In this document: piece after piece, positions 8,917 to 17,780 of the stretch | Numbering within the stretch: the first letter of the stretch is position 1 | Layout: each line of letters begins with the position of its first letter | Source: CANKJK01 sp040081715 | Lineage (GTDB): Bacteria; Acidobacteriota; Vicinamibacteria; Vicinamibacterales; UBA2999 | DNA: 64,000 nucleotides | NCBI GenBank assembly: GCA_040081715.1 | Contig: JBEBFY010000012.1 | Span: 40,190-104,189 of the forward strand | Direction: 5' to 3' | Notes under the pieces: model-generated | What the model was told of the DNA's origin: nothing | Databases searched by the model: none | Seen by the model: the letters and a program-made list of their open reading frames with translations, nothing else | Made by a program: the position numbers and the translations under genes

Positions 8917-11001
8917 CGTCGGCACGCGGGTGCGCCCCGATGGGCGCGCGGCGGTGAACAGCAGCACCAGGGCGGCTGCGCCCATCGTGATCCACGACAT
9001 CGCCGCCAGGGTGACCACCGCAGCTGGACGATAGCGCAGGGTCACGCGCGTGGCCCCCGCAGGAACCTGCACGCCGATGAGGCCGCCCAACCATGATTCC
9101 ACGGCCTCGCCCGACGTGGTCCGCCAGTCCCGCCGGAACATTTCGCCCACCAGCAACCACCGAGGCTCCGGCGCGGCGGCAAACGCGATGTCGATGCCCG
9201 AGTCGCGCCGGGCGATCGTCGTGGCCGCCGGGGAGATCAGCGGAGCCAGCGCTGAGAAGTCACGGCAGAGCAGCCGGGTGTGCTCGCAACCGGCCGCCAG
9301 CGGCAACCTCGCCCCGCGCACCGCGGGTTGCACGAAGACGGCGCCGCGGGCGCCCGGGTTCTCGTACAGCACGAGTGCGAGGGTGCCCGTCTGCCGCTGA
9401 TCGCGTGCGACGAGCGACGGCGCGACCGGCTCGTCGGCGAGCGCCAGCACCCAGCGAATGCCGGTGACGTCCAGCAGCGTCGGATCGAGCGGCACGTTCG
9501 GCTGTCCCTTGATGCGCATCGCAACATCGTTGGGGGCGACCGCGTCGATCGCGACGCCCTTGACGAAGCCGTCGACCACCGGGACGCCGCGATAGAACAT
9601 CGAGTTGGGGCCCAGGCCGCCTGACTCCAGCTCGGCGTCGTAGATGCGGGCGTCCACCTCCGCGGAGTAGTAGAGGCGCCCCCCGGACGCCTGCGCGCGC
9701 TCGCGCAGCCAGGCGGCGAGCGGCCGATCACCCACGAACGTGGCGACCGGAGGATCGGCGCGCAGCCCTGTGTCGAGGTTGTCCGCGATGAAGGGCCACG
9801 CGGCCGTGCCGAGCACGGCCAGTTGCGCCGCCACGACCGCGCCGGCCAGCGCCCGAGGCCACGCGCCGCGCGCGGCGATCCAGTCCACGGCTAGGGCCGC
9901 ACAGGGTGCGGCGAACAGGATCAGCGGGTCGCGGAACATGTGCAGCGCCGAGATGAGCCTGACGCTCCCAGCCGTTGACGAGTTCAGCAGGACCAGCGCG
10001 GTCGCGGCACCGCACACCAAGTCCAGCCGCCGCCGGATGAAGACCAGGTAGACGAGGGCGAGCGCGGCCGCCGGCCCGCCGAAGAAGAGCACTCGCGTGC
10101 CGCGGGACTGCGTGACCTCGAACCACGTGCGCGCGTGCGGGCCGAACGGCCGGGCGAAGACGTCCCACAGGCTGTCGAGGGTGGGCGTCTCCGGGTAGTT
10201 CGCGCGCGTGAGAATGCCGGGGGCGAGGCTGGTCTCGACCGACAGGTGGTGGATCGTGGGCGCGGCCACCACGCCCGCGATCACCGCGGCGAGCAGCCAC
10301 CACGGCCAGTGGCGCGCGATGTTCCGGACGTGCGCCACGAGGAACGCGGCCATGGGAACCACGTACACAATGAGGTTGCCCTGGTGGCCGTTGGCGCCGA
10401 TGACACCGGCGACGAGGCCCGCGCCGCATGCCGCGCCGAGGCGCGTGCGGGCCGACTCGGCCTCGAGCAGCGCCAGCAGCGCCAGCAGCAGCAGCGGCGC
10501 CAGCGTGTAGACCAGCCAGATCGTGGGCCAGAAGTCGGTGAGCGCGTAGTTCTGCGCCGGCGAGGCCAGGACATACGTGGCCACGGCCATGGCCGCGCTC
10601 AGCGGAGACGCGCCCACGCGCCGTGCCACCGCCCATCCGCCGAGCCCGGCCAGCAGCAGGTGCACGCTGTAGAACAGGGCCACCCAGGCAGGCACGGACA
10701 GCCGCAGAAGCAACGGCATCAGCGGATGCATCCACAGGCTCTGGCCGAACGGCTGCGGCACGCCCAGCCCGATGTCCGACGTCCAGAAGGCCATCGCCCC
10801 GTGCCCCAGCGCGCGCGCCGCCAACAGCGTGCTGGGAATCGCGTACCGGTATTCCTCCTCGTCCGGGTTCACGCCAACGAGGAACCCGAGCGCGAGCCAG
10901 GCCATCGCTAATCCCACGATGAGGACCGACACGGCCTGCCAGCCTCGGCCCGCGAACACCCGAGGCGTCACGGCCGGCGTGCGGGTCGGCGACGGGATCA
11001 C
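8905..11001 (-). CDS. YfhO-like polytopic membrane protein
   Basis: 698 residues. I chose GTG 11001, which overlaps the upstream gene's stop as GTGA; the longer open frame to 11250 would bury itself in the glycosyltransferase gene. A large N-terminal half has a dozen or so hydrophobic helices ('AVSVLIVGLAMAWLALGFLVG', 'LLLLALLALLEAE', and so on). This is followed by an extracytoplasmic region of about 250 residues ending in 'VPAGATRVTLRYRP', the standard close of YfhO family proteins, and a final helix. YfhO-type proteins are GT-C-like and glycosylate surface polymers with lipid-linked sugars. Coupling to a GT2 gene that could make the lipid-linked donor fits well. Confidence 0.8.
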   Translation of the reverse strand: MIPSPTRTPAVTPRVFAGRGWQAVSVLIVGLAMAWLALGFLVGVNPDEEEYRYAIPSTLLAARALGHGAMAFWTSDIGLGVPQPFGQSLWMHPLMPLLLRLSVPAWVALFYSVHLLLAGLGGWAVARRVGASPLSAAMAVATYVLASPAQNYALTDFWPTIWLVYTLAPLLLLALLALLEAESARTRLGAACGAGLVAGVIGANGHQGNLIVYVVPMAAFLVAHVRNIARHWPWWLLAAVIAGVVAAPTIHHLSVETSLAPGILTRANYPETPTLDSLWDVFARPFGPHARTWFEVTQSRGTRVLFFGGPAAALALVYLVFIRRRLDLVCGAATALVLLNSSTAGSVRLISALHMFRDPLILFAAPCAALAVDWIAARGAWPRALAGAVVAAQLAVLGTAAWPFIADNLDTGLRADPPVATFVGDRPLAAWLRERAQASGGRLYYSAEVDARIYDAELESGGLGPNSMFYRGVPVVDGFVKGVAIDAVAPNDVAMRIKGQPNVPLDPTLLDVTGIRWVLALADEPVAPSLVARDQRQTGTLALVLYENPGARGAVFVQPAVRGARLPLAAGCEHTRLLCRDFSALAPLISPAATTIARRDSGIDIAFAAAPEPRWLLVGEMFRRDWRTTSGEAVESWLGGLIGVQVPAGATRVTLRYRPAAVVTLAAMSWITMGAAALVLLFTAARPSGRTRVPTLLT

Positions 11002-12299
11002 AGGAACTTGATCCGGCGGGCCGCGAAGACGGTCATCCGGAGCAGCAGCCATCCGTGCGTCCAGCGGCGGATGTTGGTGTCTCCGTACGTCCGCTCCTGA
11101 TAGCGGATCGGCAGCTCCACGATCCGCATCGCCTGCCGTGATGCGCCGAAGAGCAGGTCGAAGTCGCCGAACGGGTCGAAGTCGCCGAAATAGAGCCGGT
11201 CGCGCGCGATCGCCTCGTACGCGCTGCGGCGCAGCACCTTCGTCCCGCACAGCGTGTCCTTGAGCGGCTGGCCCAGCAGGAAGGAGAAGGCGGCGGCGAA
11301 GAACTTGTTGCCCACCATGTTGGCGAAGCGCATCGCCCGCTGCTCCATCGGGTAGACGAGCCTACTGCCGTTGATGAGATCCCCGACGCCGCCGGTCAGC
11401 GCACGGTAGAAGCGCGGAAGTTCCTCGGGCGGCACGGTGAGGTCTGCGTCGAGGATCATCAGCACCTCGTGGCGCGCGGCGGCAAAGCCCGCCCGCACCG
11501 CGTCGCCCTTGCCGCGGCCAGTCTGTCGCAGGCAGACGATCCGCCGCTCCGGGTGCCGCGCCGCGGCGGCCTCGATCTCTTCCCACGTGCCGTCCGCCGA
11601 GTGTCCCTCCACGAAGATCAGCTCGTCATCCGGGCCCATGGCCGGAGTGCGCATGATGGCCGATTCGATGTTTCCGCGCTCGTTGCGCGCGGGTATCACC
11701 ACGGACACCGACGGCCGATCGGCGGAGGCCACCAGCGTGGGCTCTGCGACGACGATGCGGACCATTGCGAACCAGCTGAAGGGGGGAATCGGCGCGAGCC
11801 AGCGGTTGACCAGGTCGCTCAGCACCGGCACGCGCACGGGGAGCAGCACGCGCGGGCTCTCCGACACGGCCTGCCATCCGGCCAGACGCAGCAGGTTCAG
11901 GACGTCGGACGGCGCCAGCCAGTTCCGCTCGGGGCCCTTCGTGCTGAGACCCAGCCGGCTCGCCAGGCGAAACAGCGGTTTCCACACGCTGCTGTAGTAG
12001 GTGATGACCAGGCGCGCCGACGGCGGGGACGCGCCGCGCAGGCGCTCGAGCAGGTCCTGGATGTTCCGCTCGTAGTGCAGGCAGCCGTTCAGGATGATGC
12101 GTTCCGGCTCGAGCGAGGCCAGCCGCGCCCACGACTCGTCCGGCGGCCCGTCGGCGTGGGGGTCGAAGAACGTGATGTCCCGCGGAGCGAGGTGGTCCCG
12201 TAGCAGAGGCGACGCGGGCGACACTTCCACCACCCGTGCGCCGGGAGGGAGGAAGTACCGGATGTATCTGGCGAGGAGCGCGTAGAGGTAACGCTTCAT
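10998..12299 (-). CDS. Methyltransferase-like / family 2 glycosyltransferase fusion
   Basis: 433 residues, ATG 12299. Residues 1-180 look like a class I methyltransferase fold: 'GARVVEVSPASPLLRDHL', 'ITFFDPHAD', 'IILNGCLHYERNIQDLLERL', 'LLRLAGWQAV'. Motif I lacks the usual Gly-x-Gly pattern, so SAM binding is uncertain. From about residue 197 there is a complete GT-A glycosyltransferase of the dolichyl-phosphate-mannose-synthase kind: 'VSVVIPARNERGNI', 'GRGKGDAVRAGF', DxD-type 'ILDADLTVP', then 'DTLCGTKVLRR' and 'GDFDPFGDFDLLFGA'. It likely transfers a sugar from a nucleotide donor to a polyprenyl phosphate. Its stop overlaps the YfhO-like start by 4 bases, so the two products are translationally coupled and probably donor-maker and user. 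Confidence 0.87.
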   Translation of the reverse strand: MKRYLYALLARYIRYFLPPGARVVEVSPASPLLRDHLAPRDITFFDPHADGPPDESWARLASLEPERIILNGCLHYERNIQDLLERLRGASPPSARLVITYYSSVWKPLFRLASRLGLSTKGPERNWLAPSDVLNLLRLAGWQAVSESPRVLLPVRVPVLSDLVNRWLAPIPPFSWFAMVRIVVAEPTLVASADRPSVSVVIPARNERGNIESAIMRTPAMGPDDELIFVEGHSADGTWEEIEAAAARHPERRIVCLRQTGRGKGDAVRAGFAAARHEVLMILDADLTVPPEELPRFYRALTGGVGDLINGSRLVYPMEQRAMRFANMVGNKFFAAAFSFLLGQPLKDTLCGTKVLRRSAYEAIARDRLYFGDFDPFGDFDLLFGASRQAMRIVELPIRYQERTYGDTNIRRWTHGWLLLRMTVFAARRIKFL

Positions 12300-12396
12300 C
12301 AGCGAGGCCGCCCGAAGGAACGCCGCGAGAAGGTGAGCCTATCAGGTGCATGGCACGAGGTCGAGCCCGCGCTTCGCGAGGCGGCGCCGGCCGGAT

Positions 12397-12402
12397 TAGA
12401 GT
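12397..12402 (+). promoter_or_regulatory. Possible -10 hexamer (TAGAGT)
   Basis: TAGAGT ends 7 bases before the ATG of the fucose synthase gene. It lies in the 110-base divergent gap between that gene and the glycosyltransferase. It fits the TANNNT spacing seen before many other starts here; no good -35 is visible. Confidence 0.3.
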
Positions 12403-12409
12403 TGACGTG

Positions 12410-13375
12410 ATGGATCTGACGAGCCGCATCTACGTTGCCGGGCATCAGGGCTTGGTCGGGTCGGCCATCGTGCGTCGACTCGAGGGGGAGGGCTACCGGC
12501 ACCTGCTGATGGCGACCCGCGCCGAGTTGGATCTGCGCAACCAGGCGGCGGTCACCGCCTGGCTGAACGACCAGCGGCCCGAATACGTGTTCCTCGTGGC
12601 CGGGACCGTCGGAGGCATCCTGGCCAACTCCACCCGGCCCGCCGAGTTCATCTACGACAACCTGATGATCCACGCCTCCGTGGTGCACGCCGCCCACCTG
12701 TTCGGCGTGAAGAAGCTCCTGTATCTGGGCAGCTCGTGCATCTACCCGCGCCACGCCCCGCAGCCGATGGGCGAAGACGCCCTGCTGACGGGCCCGCTCG
12801 AACCGACGAACGAGCCGTACGCCGTGGCGAAGATCGCGGGCATCAAGCTCTGCGAAGCGTATCGCCGGCAGTACGGCAGCGACTTCATCTCGGCGATGCC
12901 CACCAACCTCTACGGGCCCGGCGACAATTTCAGCCTCGAGAGCTCGCACGTGATTCCGGCGCTGATCCGCAAGTTCCACGAGGCGAAGATGGCAGGCCGC
13001 GCGGAGGTGACGGTCTGGGGCAGCGGCAGTCCACGCCGGGAGTTCCTGCACGTGGACGACCTGGCCGACGGCTGTCTCTTCCTGATGCGGCGCTACAGCG
13101 ACCTGGGCCACATCAACATCGGGACCGGCGAGGACCTCACGATTCGCGACCTGACCGCCGTGATCGCCGAGGCCGTGCATCCCGAGGCGCGCATCGTGTT
13201 CGACACCGCGAAGCCCGACGGTCCGCCGCGCAAGCAGCTCGACGTCTCCCGGCTCCGCCGGCTCGGCTGGCAGCCGAGCATCGGCCTCCGGGACGGCATC
13301 GCGTCCACCTACCGCTGGTTCCTGGCGCATCTGCACGACATGCGCGGCAGGCCCGAGACCGCGCCGGCGTCCTGA
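12410..13375 (+). CDS. fcl: GDP-L-fucose synthase
   Basis: 321 residues. ATG 12410 was chosen because the family N-terminus starts there; the frame is open upstream without homology. Short-chain dehydrogenase fold: 'IYVAGHQGLVGSAIVRRL' nucleotide-binding loop, 'FLVAGTVGGILAN', 'LGSSCIYPR' with the catalytic Ser, and 'YAVAKIAG' holding the Tyr-x-x-x-Lys pair; 'PTNLYGPGDNFSLESSHVIPALI' is diagnostic. It performs the final epimerase-reductase step from GDP-4-keto-6-deoxymannose to GDP-L-fucose using NADPH. It implies fucose, or a related 6-deoxyhexose, in the surface glycan of this region; the partner dehydratase (gmd) is not in the window. Confidence 0.93.
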   Translation: MDLTSRIYVAGHQGLVGSAIVRRLEGEGYRHLLMATRAELDLRNQAAVTAWLNDQRPEYVFLVAGTVGGILANSTRPAEFIYDNLMIHASVVHAAHLFGVKKLLYLGSSCIYPRHAPQPMGEDALLTGPLEPTNEPYAVAKIAGIKLCEAYRRQYGSDFISAMPTNLYGPGDNFSLESSHVIPALIRKFHEAKMAGRAEVTVWGSGSPRREFLHVDDLADGCLFLMRRYSDLGHINIGTGEDLTIRDLTAVIAEAVHPEARIVFDTAKPDGPPRKQLDVSRLRRLGWQPSIGLRDGIASTYRWFLAHLHDMRGRPETAPAS

Positions 13376-13428
13376 CCGCCGATCGGGACGCTCCTGCTCC
13401 TCCACGCTGTCGTCTGCGCCCGCCGCTC

Positions 13429-14742
13429 TCAGCTGCCGAGGACTGCGGCAATCGACCCGAGGACGCGCTCGAGTCGTGCCGGCAGGGCCAGGAACGCGCC
13501 GAACGGGGCGTCGGCGGCCAGGCAGCACTCGGGGATCTTGAGCGTCACCAGTGTCGCCACCACAGCGATCTTCACCGTGACCGGCAGAGACGAGCCGAAG
13601 CGGGTGGCGAGGGCGTCGGGCGCGCGGATCAGCGAGGCGTCCGCGCGCGGATCAGACGCATGCGTGGCGTCGGCGGCCGGGGCGCTCAGCGTGACGATCA
13701 CGATCTGGATGAACGACGCGACGATCCAGCGGCCCCAGTCCCAGCCGAGCACGTAGAGGGGTGCGGACCCGGCGAGAACGACGAATAGCGCCTGCCAGAA
13801 GACGCCGCTCAGGTAGCCCGGCCGCGTACCCGCCGACAACTCGATGGCCGCGGCAAGCGCGACCAGGCCGCAGACGATGAGCGCGGCGGCCCAGGCCACC
13901 CAGTGCCCCGACTGCACCACCGACAGCGACAGATCGAGCCCTTGCCCGAGCGACCACCCGATGGCCTCGATGGCGCCGGTTGGCGTCGAACCGTCTCCCC
14001 CGAACGCGGCGCGGTCGTCGGCGTGAATCGACCCCCAGATCGACGCGGCCGTGTCCGGCCCGCCCTTCGCGGCGACGGCCACCAGGAAGCCGGCCGCGGC
14101 CAGCGCGTAGAGCACTGAGAGGTCCCGCATCATGCGGTCGCTCCTCGCGCCGAACATGGCCATGTAGACCAACAGGAACGCCGGCGCCGCCATGAACACG
14201 AAGGCTTCGTGGACGAGCGGGCCGATCGCGAAGATGGCGATCAGGGCGGCGAACACCCACGCGCGGACACGGCTGGATTGGTGCCACGATCTCCCGATGG
14301 ACAGCACCGACGGGATCGCGGCCGCCATGAGCAGCACGTGGAAGACGATCTCCCGTCTGTCGAAGTACGCGATGTCGATCGCCATCGTGGCCGCAGCGCC
14401 TGGACACAGGAGGCAGGTGATCCACACGAACGTGCGGCCGGTTCTTGCGAGGACGAGCAGGCCGAACAGGATCGAGAAAGCCAGGGCGTCCGCAAAGATG
14501 AGCTGGTGGATTACGCCGATCGCGGGTCCGCCAGCCGCCGTCACGCGAACCATCTCGCCGACGAATCCGCGCCGGACGAAGCCGCCCGCGAAGTTGGTGA
14601 GCCAGTCGGTGAACGCCCAGATGTCCCTGACGTTCGTGGACAGGATCGTCGCGTCGGCCACCAGCGCGATGGCGTATCCCGTCACGGCGGCGCTGACCGC
14701 GACGTGGAGCAGGCGCCGGCCGAGGTCGCGCGGGGGCGTCAT
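13429..14742 (-). CDS. Polytopic membrane protein, unknown function
   Basis: 437 residues, ATG 14742. Roughly ten hydrophobic segments are visible ('LLHVAVSAAVTGYAIALVAD', 'FALGLLVLARTG'-like stretches, 'AWAAALIVCGLVALAAAIEL', 'QALFVVLAGSAPLYVLGWDWGRW'). Near the N-terminus is 'WLTNFAGGFVRRGFVGEM', an Arg-Arg-Gly motif that I have seen in uncharacterised membrane proteins of polysaccharide loci. It could be a Wzy-like polymerase or a flippase-associated protein, but no family motif proves this. It converges with the fucose synthase gene 53 bases away. Confidence 0.7.
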   Translation of the reverse strand: MTPPRDLGRRLLHVAVSAAVTGYAIALVADATILSTNVRDIWAFTDWLTNFAGGFVRRGFVGEMVRVTAAGGPAIGVIHQLIFADALAFSILFGLLVLARTGRTFVWITCLLCPGAAATMAIDIAYFDRREIVFHVLLMAAAIPSVLSIGRSWHQSSRVRAWVFAALIAIFAIGPLVHEAFVFMAAPAFLLVYMAMFGARSDRMMRDLSVLYALAAAGFLVAVAAKGGPDTAASIWGSIHADDRAAFGGDGSTPTGAIEAIGWSLGQGLDLSLSVVQSGHWVAWAAALIVCGLVALAAAIELSAGTRPGYLSGVFWQALFVVLAGSAPLYVLGWDWGRWIVASFIQIVIVTLSAPAADATHASDPRADASLIRAPDALATRFGSSLPVTVKIAVVATLVTLKIPECCLAADAPFGAFLALPARLERVLGSIAAVLGS

Positions 14743-15341
14743 CGGGGAGCTGCGCGCAGGTGGAATTCCGGTGGATCTCTCGCGAGAACGAGCGCCGATG
14801 GCGCCCCAGGTAACGAGCCATCGCGGCCGGCGTGGAGCCCTGTGACTCCTGTGACTTGGCGGTTGGAGGAGCTGTCGGGTATCCCGGAATGCCTCACTCT
14901 CGACGGGCGAGGGCGTTGCACCTGGTGTCTGACGTCGCGCACTTCCTTGTAGGTCGGAACCACGACCGTAGTCGCCGGCGCCGTTCGCCGCGCAGGACGC
15001 CTCACCACCGGCTGGCAGCCCTTGCGGGACGTCGCCGCGGGGTAGGGTACAGGTGTCGACACGGACTTGGCTGGCAATAGTTGTGCAAACGGCGATCTAC
15101 AGTCTGTGCAGCCCGACCAACTCCAGAAGTTATCTCATAAATGCCCGCAGCAGAATCAGCATGCAGGCGAGGTGGAGAAACCCGGCGAAGTTGGCGGCGC
15201 TGGTGCTCGGGATCGTGAAGAGCACGCCGTTCCAGATGCGAAAGGCCTCTACGTTAGTTCCCCTGCGGGAACCAATTGCGTGCAGCCCTGTGCCCGCAGA
15301 CAATTCAGCCTGTTCCGGTCCACAGGAAAGGTGACAGGCGC
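14743..15341. other. 599-base intergenic region with gene remnant
   Basis: No complete gene found on either strand. The first 300 bases hold nothing recognisable. The second half contains a decayed copy of the C-terminal end of a DUF1592-type gene (listed separately), suggesting past loss of a neighbouring copy. The promoter of the DUF1592-DUF1552-ankyrin operon should lie in the last 100 bases, but no convincing -35/-10 pair is visible. Confidence 0.6.
15182..15250 (+). pseudogene. Remnant of DUF1592-type C-terminus (DUF1585 part)
   Basis: Read in the frame of base 15182, this stretch gives 'KLAALVLGIVKSTPFQMRKA'. It matches, almost residue for residue, the C-terminal end of the intact DUF1592 protein beginning 92 bases further on ('KLSALVVGVVKSVPFQLRRA'). 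Sequence on both sides is unrelated, and there is no stop directly after it. It is most simply a leftover from deletion of a second DUF1592 gene formerly upstream. Confidence 0.7.
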
Positions 15342-17768
15342 ATGAGGCGACGATTTGTGGCATCGGGCGTGTTTGCGGCCCTGATGTCCATAGGTATGGT
15401 GCAGGCGGCCCAGCCCGGACAGTCGGCAGCCGCGTCTGCGGCACCAGCAGGTGCGACGCACAAGGCGCTGCTCGACAGGAACTGCATCACCTGCCATAGC
15501 GAGCGGAACAAGGCCAACGCCGGCCGCCTCGCCCTGGATGGCGTCGACGTCACCCGACCGGCCGATCGGCCCGAGGTCTGGGAGAAGGTCATCAGCAAGC
15601 TAAAGGCTGGCCTCATGCCCCCAGCTGGTCGTCCACGCCCGGAGCCTGCGGCCAAGGACGCATTGGTGGCCTTTCTCGAAGGCGAACTGGACAGGAAGGC
15701 CGCGGCCTCACCGGACCCGGGGCGGACGGAAACGTTTCACCGCCTCAACCGTGCGGAATACCAGAACGCTATCCGGGATCTGTTCGGCCTGGAGATGGAC
15801 GTGAAGCCGTACCTGCCGGCCGATGACGCCAGCTATGGCTTCGACAACATTGCCGGTGTCCTGAAGATCAGCCAGTCGCGCCTTGAGCAGTACCTCTCGG
15901 CCGGACGGCGCATCAGCCGTGCGGCGCTTGGGTCGCCGCTGTCCGCACCGGCCGCCTTCGAGTACCGGGTGAAGGAGAGCACGCAGCAGAACGACCGCGT
16001 CGAGGGGCTCCCGTTCGGTACACGCGGCGGCATGCTGGTGCGTCACGACTTTCCGCAGGACGGCCAGTACGAACTGCGCATCGACCTGATGTGCCGGCTC
16101 GGCGGCGAGTGCGACGGCAGCGTCGGGTTTCCCGACGAGCACACGATGCAGGTGCTGGTGGACGGGGAGGTCGTCAAGGCCTTCACGCTGGAGCCCCGCA
16201 AGGACATGCGCGCGCCGACCGAGCGCACATGGAAGGTGCGGGTGCCCGTGCAGGCCGGCCCGCATGCGGTCGGCGTGACCTTCGTGAAGCTGCCGTCGAT
16301 TCGCGAGATCGACTCCGCCTTCGAGCGCTTCGACCGCCCCTATTTCCTCAACGGCGTGATCGGGCAGCCGAATCACACCATCTACCAGCCGTATCTGGAC
16401 GTCATCACGGTCCTCGGACCCTTTGACGCGAAGGGTGCCGGGTCGCTGCCGAGCCGCAAGCGGCTGATGACCTGCACGCCGAAGACCAAAGCGGAGCAGG
16501 ATCCCTGTGCGCGGACGATCTTCACCAGACTGACGCGCAAGGCCTATCGGCGCCCGGTGGTGGCGGCGGATCTGGACCCCATCATGGCGGTCTACAAGGC
16601 CGAGGCGGCCGAGACCGGCTTTGACGCCGGCATCGAGGCAGGCGTCACCCGGGTGCTGGTGAGTCCCGAGTTCCTGTACCGGGTGGAGAAGGACCGGCCG
16701 GGTGTCGCGCCGGGGAAGCTCTACGCGCTGCCGGACCTTGAACTCGCCTCGCGCCTGTCGTTCTTCCTGTGGAGCAGCATTCCGGACGAGCCGCTGCTGC
16801 GGGCCGCGGAGGCGGGCATCCTGAAGCAGCCGGCCGTGCTGGAGCGTCAGGTGCGGCGCATGCTGGCGGACAAGCGGTCCGACGCCCTGGTCGAGAACTT
16901 CGCGGGCCAGTGGCTGCTGCTGCGGAACCTCGACGCGCAGCGGCCGGACATGCCGAAGTTTCCGAACTTCGATGATTCGCTTCGGGCGGCGGCGCGGACA
17001 GAGACCGAACTCTTCTTCGCAAGTGTCCTGCGTGAGAACCGTGGCGTGCTGGAACTGCTGACGGCGGACTACACCTTCGTGAACGGCCGGCTGGCGAAGC
17101 ACTACGGCATGCCGAAGATCTACGGGAACCAGTTCCAGCGTGTGAAGCTCGACGACACCCGCCGCGGACTGCTCGGGCACGCGAGCATCCTGACGGTCAC
17201 GTCGCGCCCGAACCGCACCTCGCCGGTGCTGCGCGGCAAGTGGATCCTGGACAACATCCTCGGGACACCGCCGCCGGATCCGCCGGCCAACGTGCCACCC
17301 CTCAAGGAAGACGAGGCGGGCACGCAGAACAAGATGCCGTCGGTGCGTGAGCGGATGGCGGCGCATCGCGCCAACGTCGTGTGTGCGGGCTGCCACTCGA
17401 TGATTGACCCGCCCGGGTTCGCGCTGGAGAACTTCGACGCCGTCGGCCAGTACCGCACGATGGACGAGTCCAGGAAGCCGGTGGACGCGTCTGGCGCCCT
17501 GCCGGATGGCAGCAAGTTCGACGGGCTGGCCGGATTCCGCCAGATGCTGCTGCGTGACCCGGAGGTGTTCTCGGGCACGGTCACCAGGAAGCTGCTGATC
17601 TACGCGCTCGGCCGTGGCCTCGAGCCCACGGACATGCCGGCGGTGCGCCGGATTGTACGCGACGCCAAACCCGGCGGACTGAAGCTGTCCGCCCTCGTGG
17701 TCGGCGTGGTCAAGAGTGTTCCGTTCCAGCTGCGGCGCGCCGGCGCCGCAGCCCAATCAGCCCAGTAG
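15342..17768 (+). CDS. DUF1592-family c-type cytochrome protein
   Basis: 808 residues. ATG 15342 starts a signal peptide (VASGVFAALMSIGMVQAAQ). A cytochrome-c-like haem motif 'CITCH' lies at residues 48-52. Then come the usual domain series DUF1587 ('FHRLNRAEYQNAIRDLFGLEMD', about 125-190), a carbohydrate-binding-like insert (about 210-350), DUF1595, DUF1592 ('LASRLSFFLWSSIPDEPLL', about 465-590), DUF1588 (with a second 'CAGCH' near residue 680) and DUF1585 ('LVVGVVKSVPFQLRRA') at the end. Such proteins are abundant in Planctomycetes and Acidobacteria and are usually paired with a DUF1552 protein, as here 12 bases downstream. Function is unproven; two CxxCH motifs point to periplasmic electron transfer. 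Confidence 0.92.
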   Translation: MRRRFVASGVFAALMSIGMVQAAQPGQSAAASAAPAGATHKALLDRNCITCHSERNKANAGRLALDGVDVTRPADRPEVWEKVISKLKAGLMPPAGRPRPEPAAKDALVAFLEGELDRKAAASPDPGRTETFHRLNRAEYQNAIRDLFGLEMDVKPYLPADDASYGFDNIAGVLKISQSRLEQYLSAGRRISRAALGSPLSAPAAFEYRVKESTQQNDRVEGLPFGTRGGMLVRHDFPQDGQYELRIDLMCRLGGECDGSVGFPDEHTMQVLVDGEVVKAFTLEPRKDMRAPTERTWKVRVPVQAGPHAVGVTFVKLPSIREIDSAFERFDRPYFLNGVIGQPNHTIYQPYLDVITVLGPFDAKGAGSLPSRKRLMTCTPKTKAEQDPCARTIFTRLTRKAYRRPVVAADLDPIMAVYKAEAAETGFDAGIEAGVTRVLVSPEFLYRVEKDRPGVAPGKLYALPDLELASRLSFFLWSSIPDEPLLRAAEAGILKQPAVLERQVRRMLADKRSDALVENFAGQWLLLRNLDAQRPDMPKFPNFDDSLRAAARTETELFFASVLRENRGVLELLTADYTFVNGRLAKHYGMPKIYGNQFQRVKLDDTRRGLLGHASILTVTSRPNRTSPVLRGKWILDNILGTPPPDPPANVPPLKEDEAGTQNKMPSVRERMAAHRANVVCAGCHSMIDPPGFALENFDAVGQYRTMDESRKPVDASGALPDGSKFDGLAGFRQMLLRDPEVFSGTVTRKLLIYALGRGLEPTDMPAVRRIVRDAKPGGLKLSALVVGVVKSVPFQLRRAGAAAQSAQ

Positions 17769-17780
17769 GAGGCCCCGCAC

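Noticed and set aside
11002..11250. N-terminal extension of the YfhO-like protein
   Set aside because: Arg-rich, overlaps the conserved C-terminus of the glycosyltransferase, and a GTGA-coupled start is available at 11001.
14192..14952. Overlapping plus-strand frames opposite the polytopic membrane protein gene
   Set aside because: The minus-strand product has coherent membrane helices; the plus-strand frames have none and no ribosome site.
15708..17756. A 682-codon open frame on the minus strand inside the DUF1592 gene
   Set aside because: It is antisense to a gene with strong domain matches, is His/Arg/Val-rich as expected for the complement of GC-rich codons, and has no family motif.
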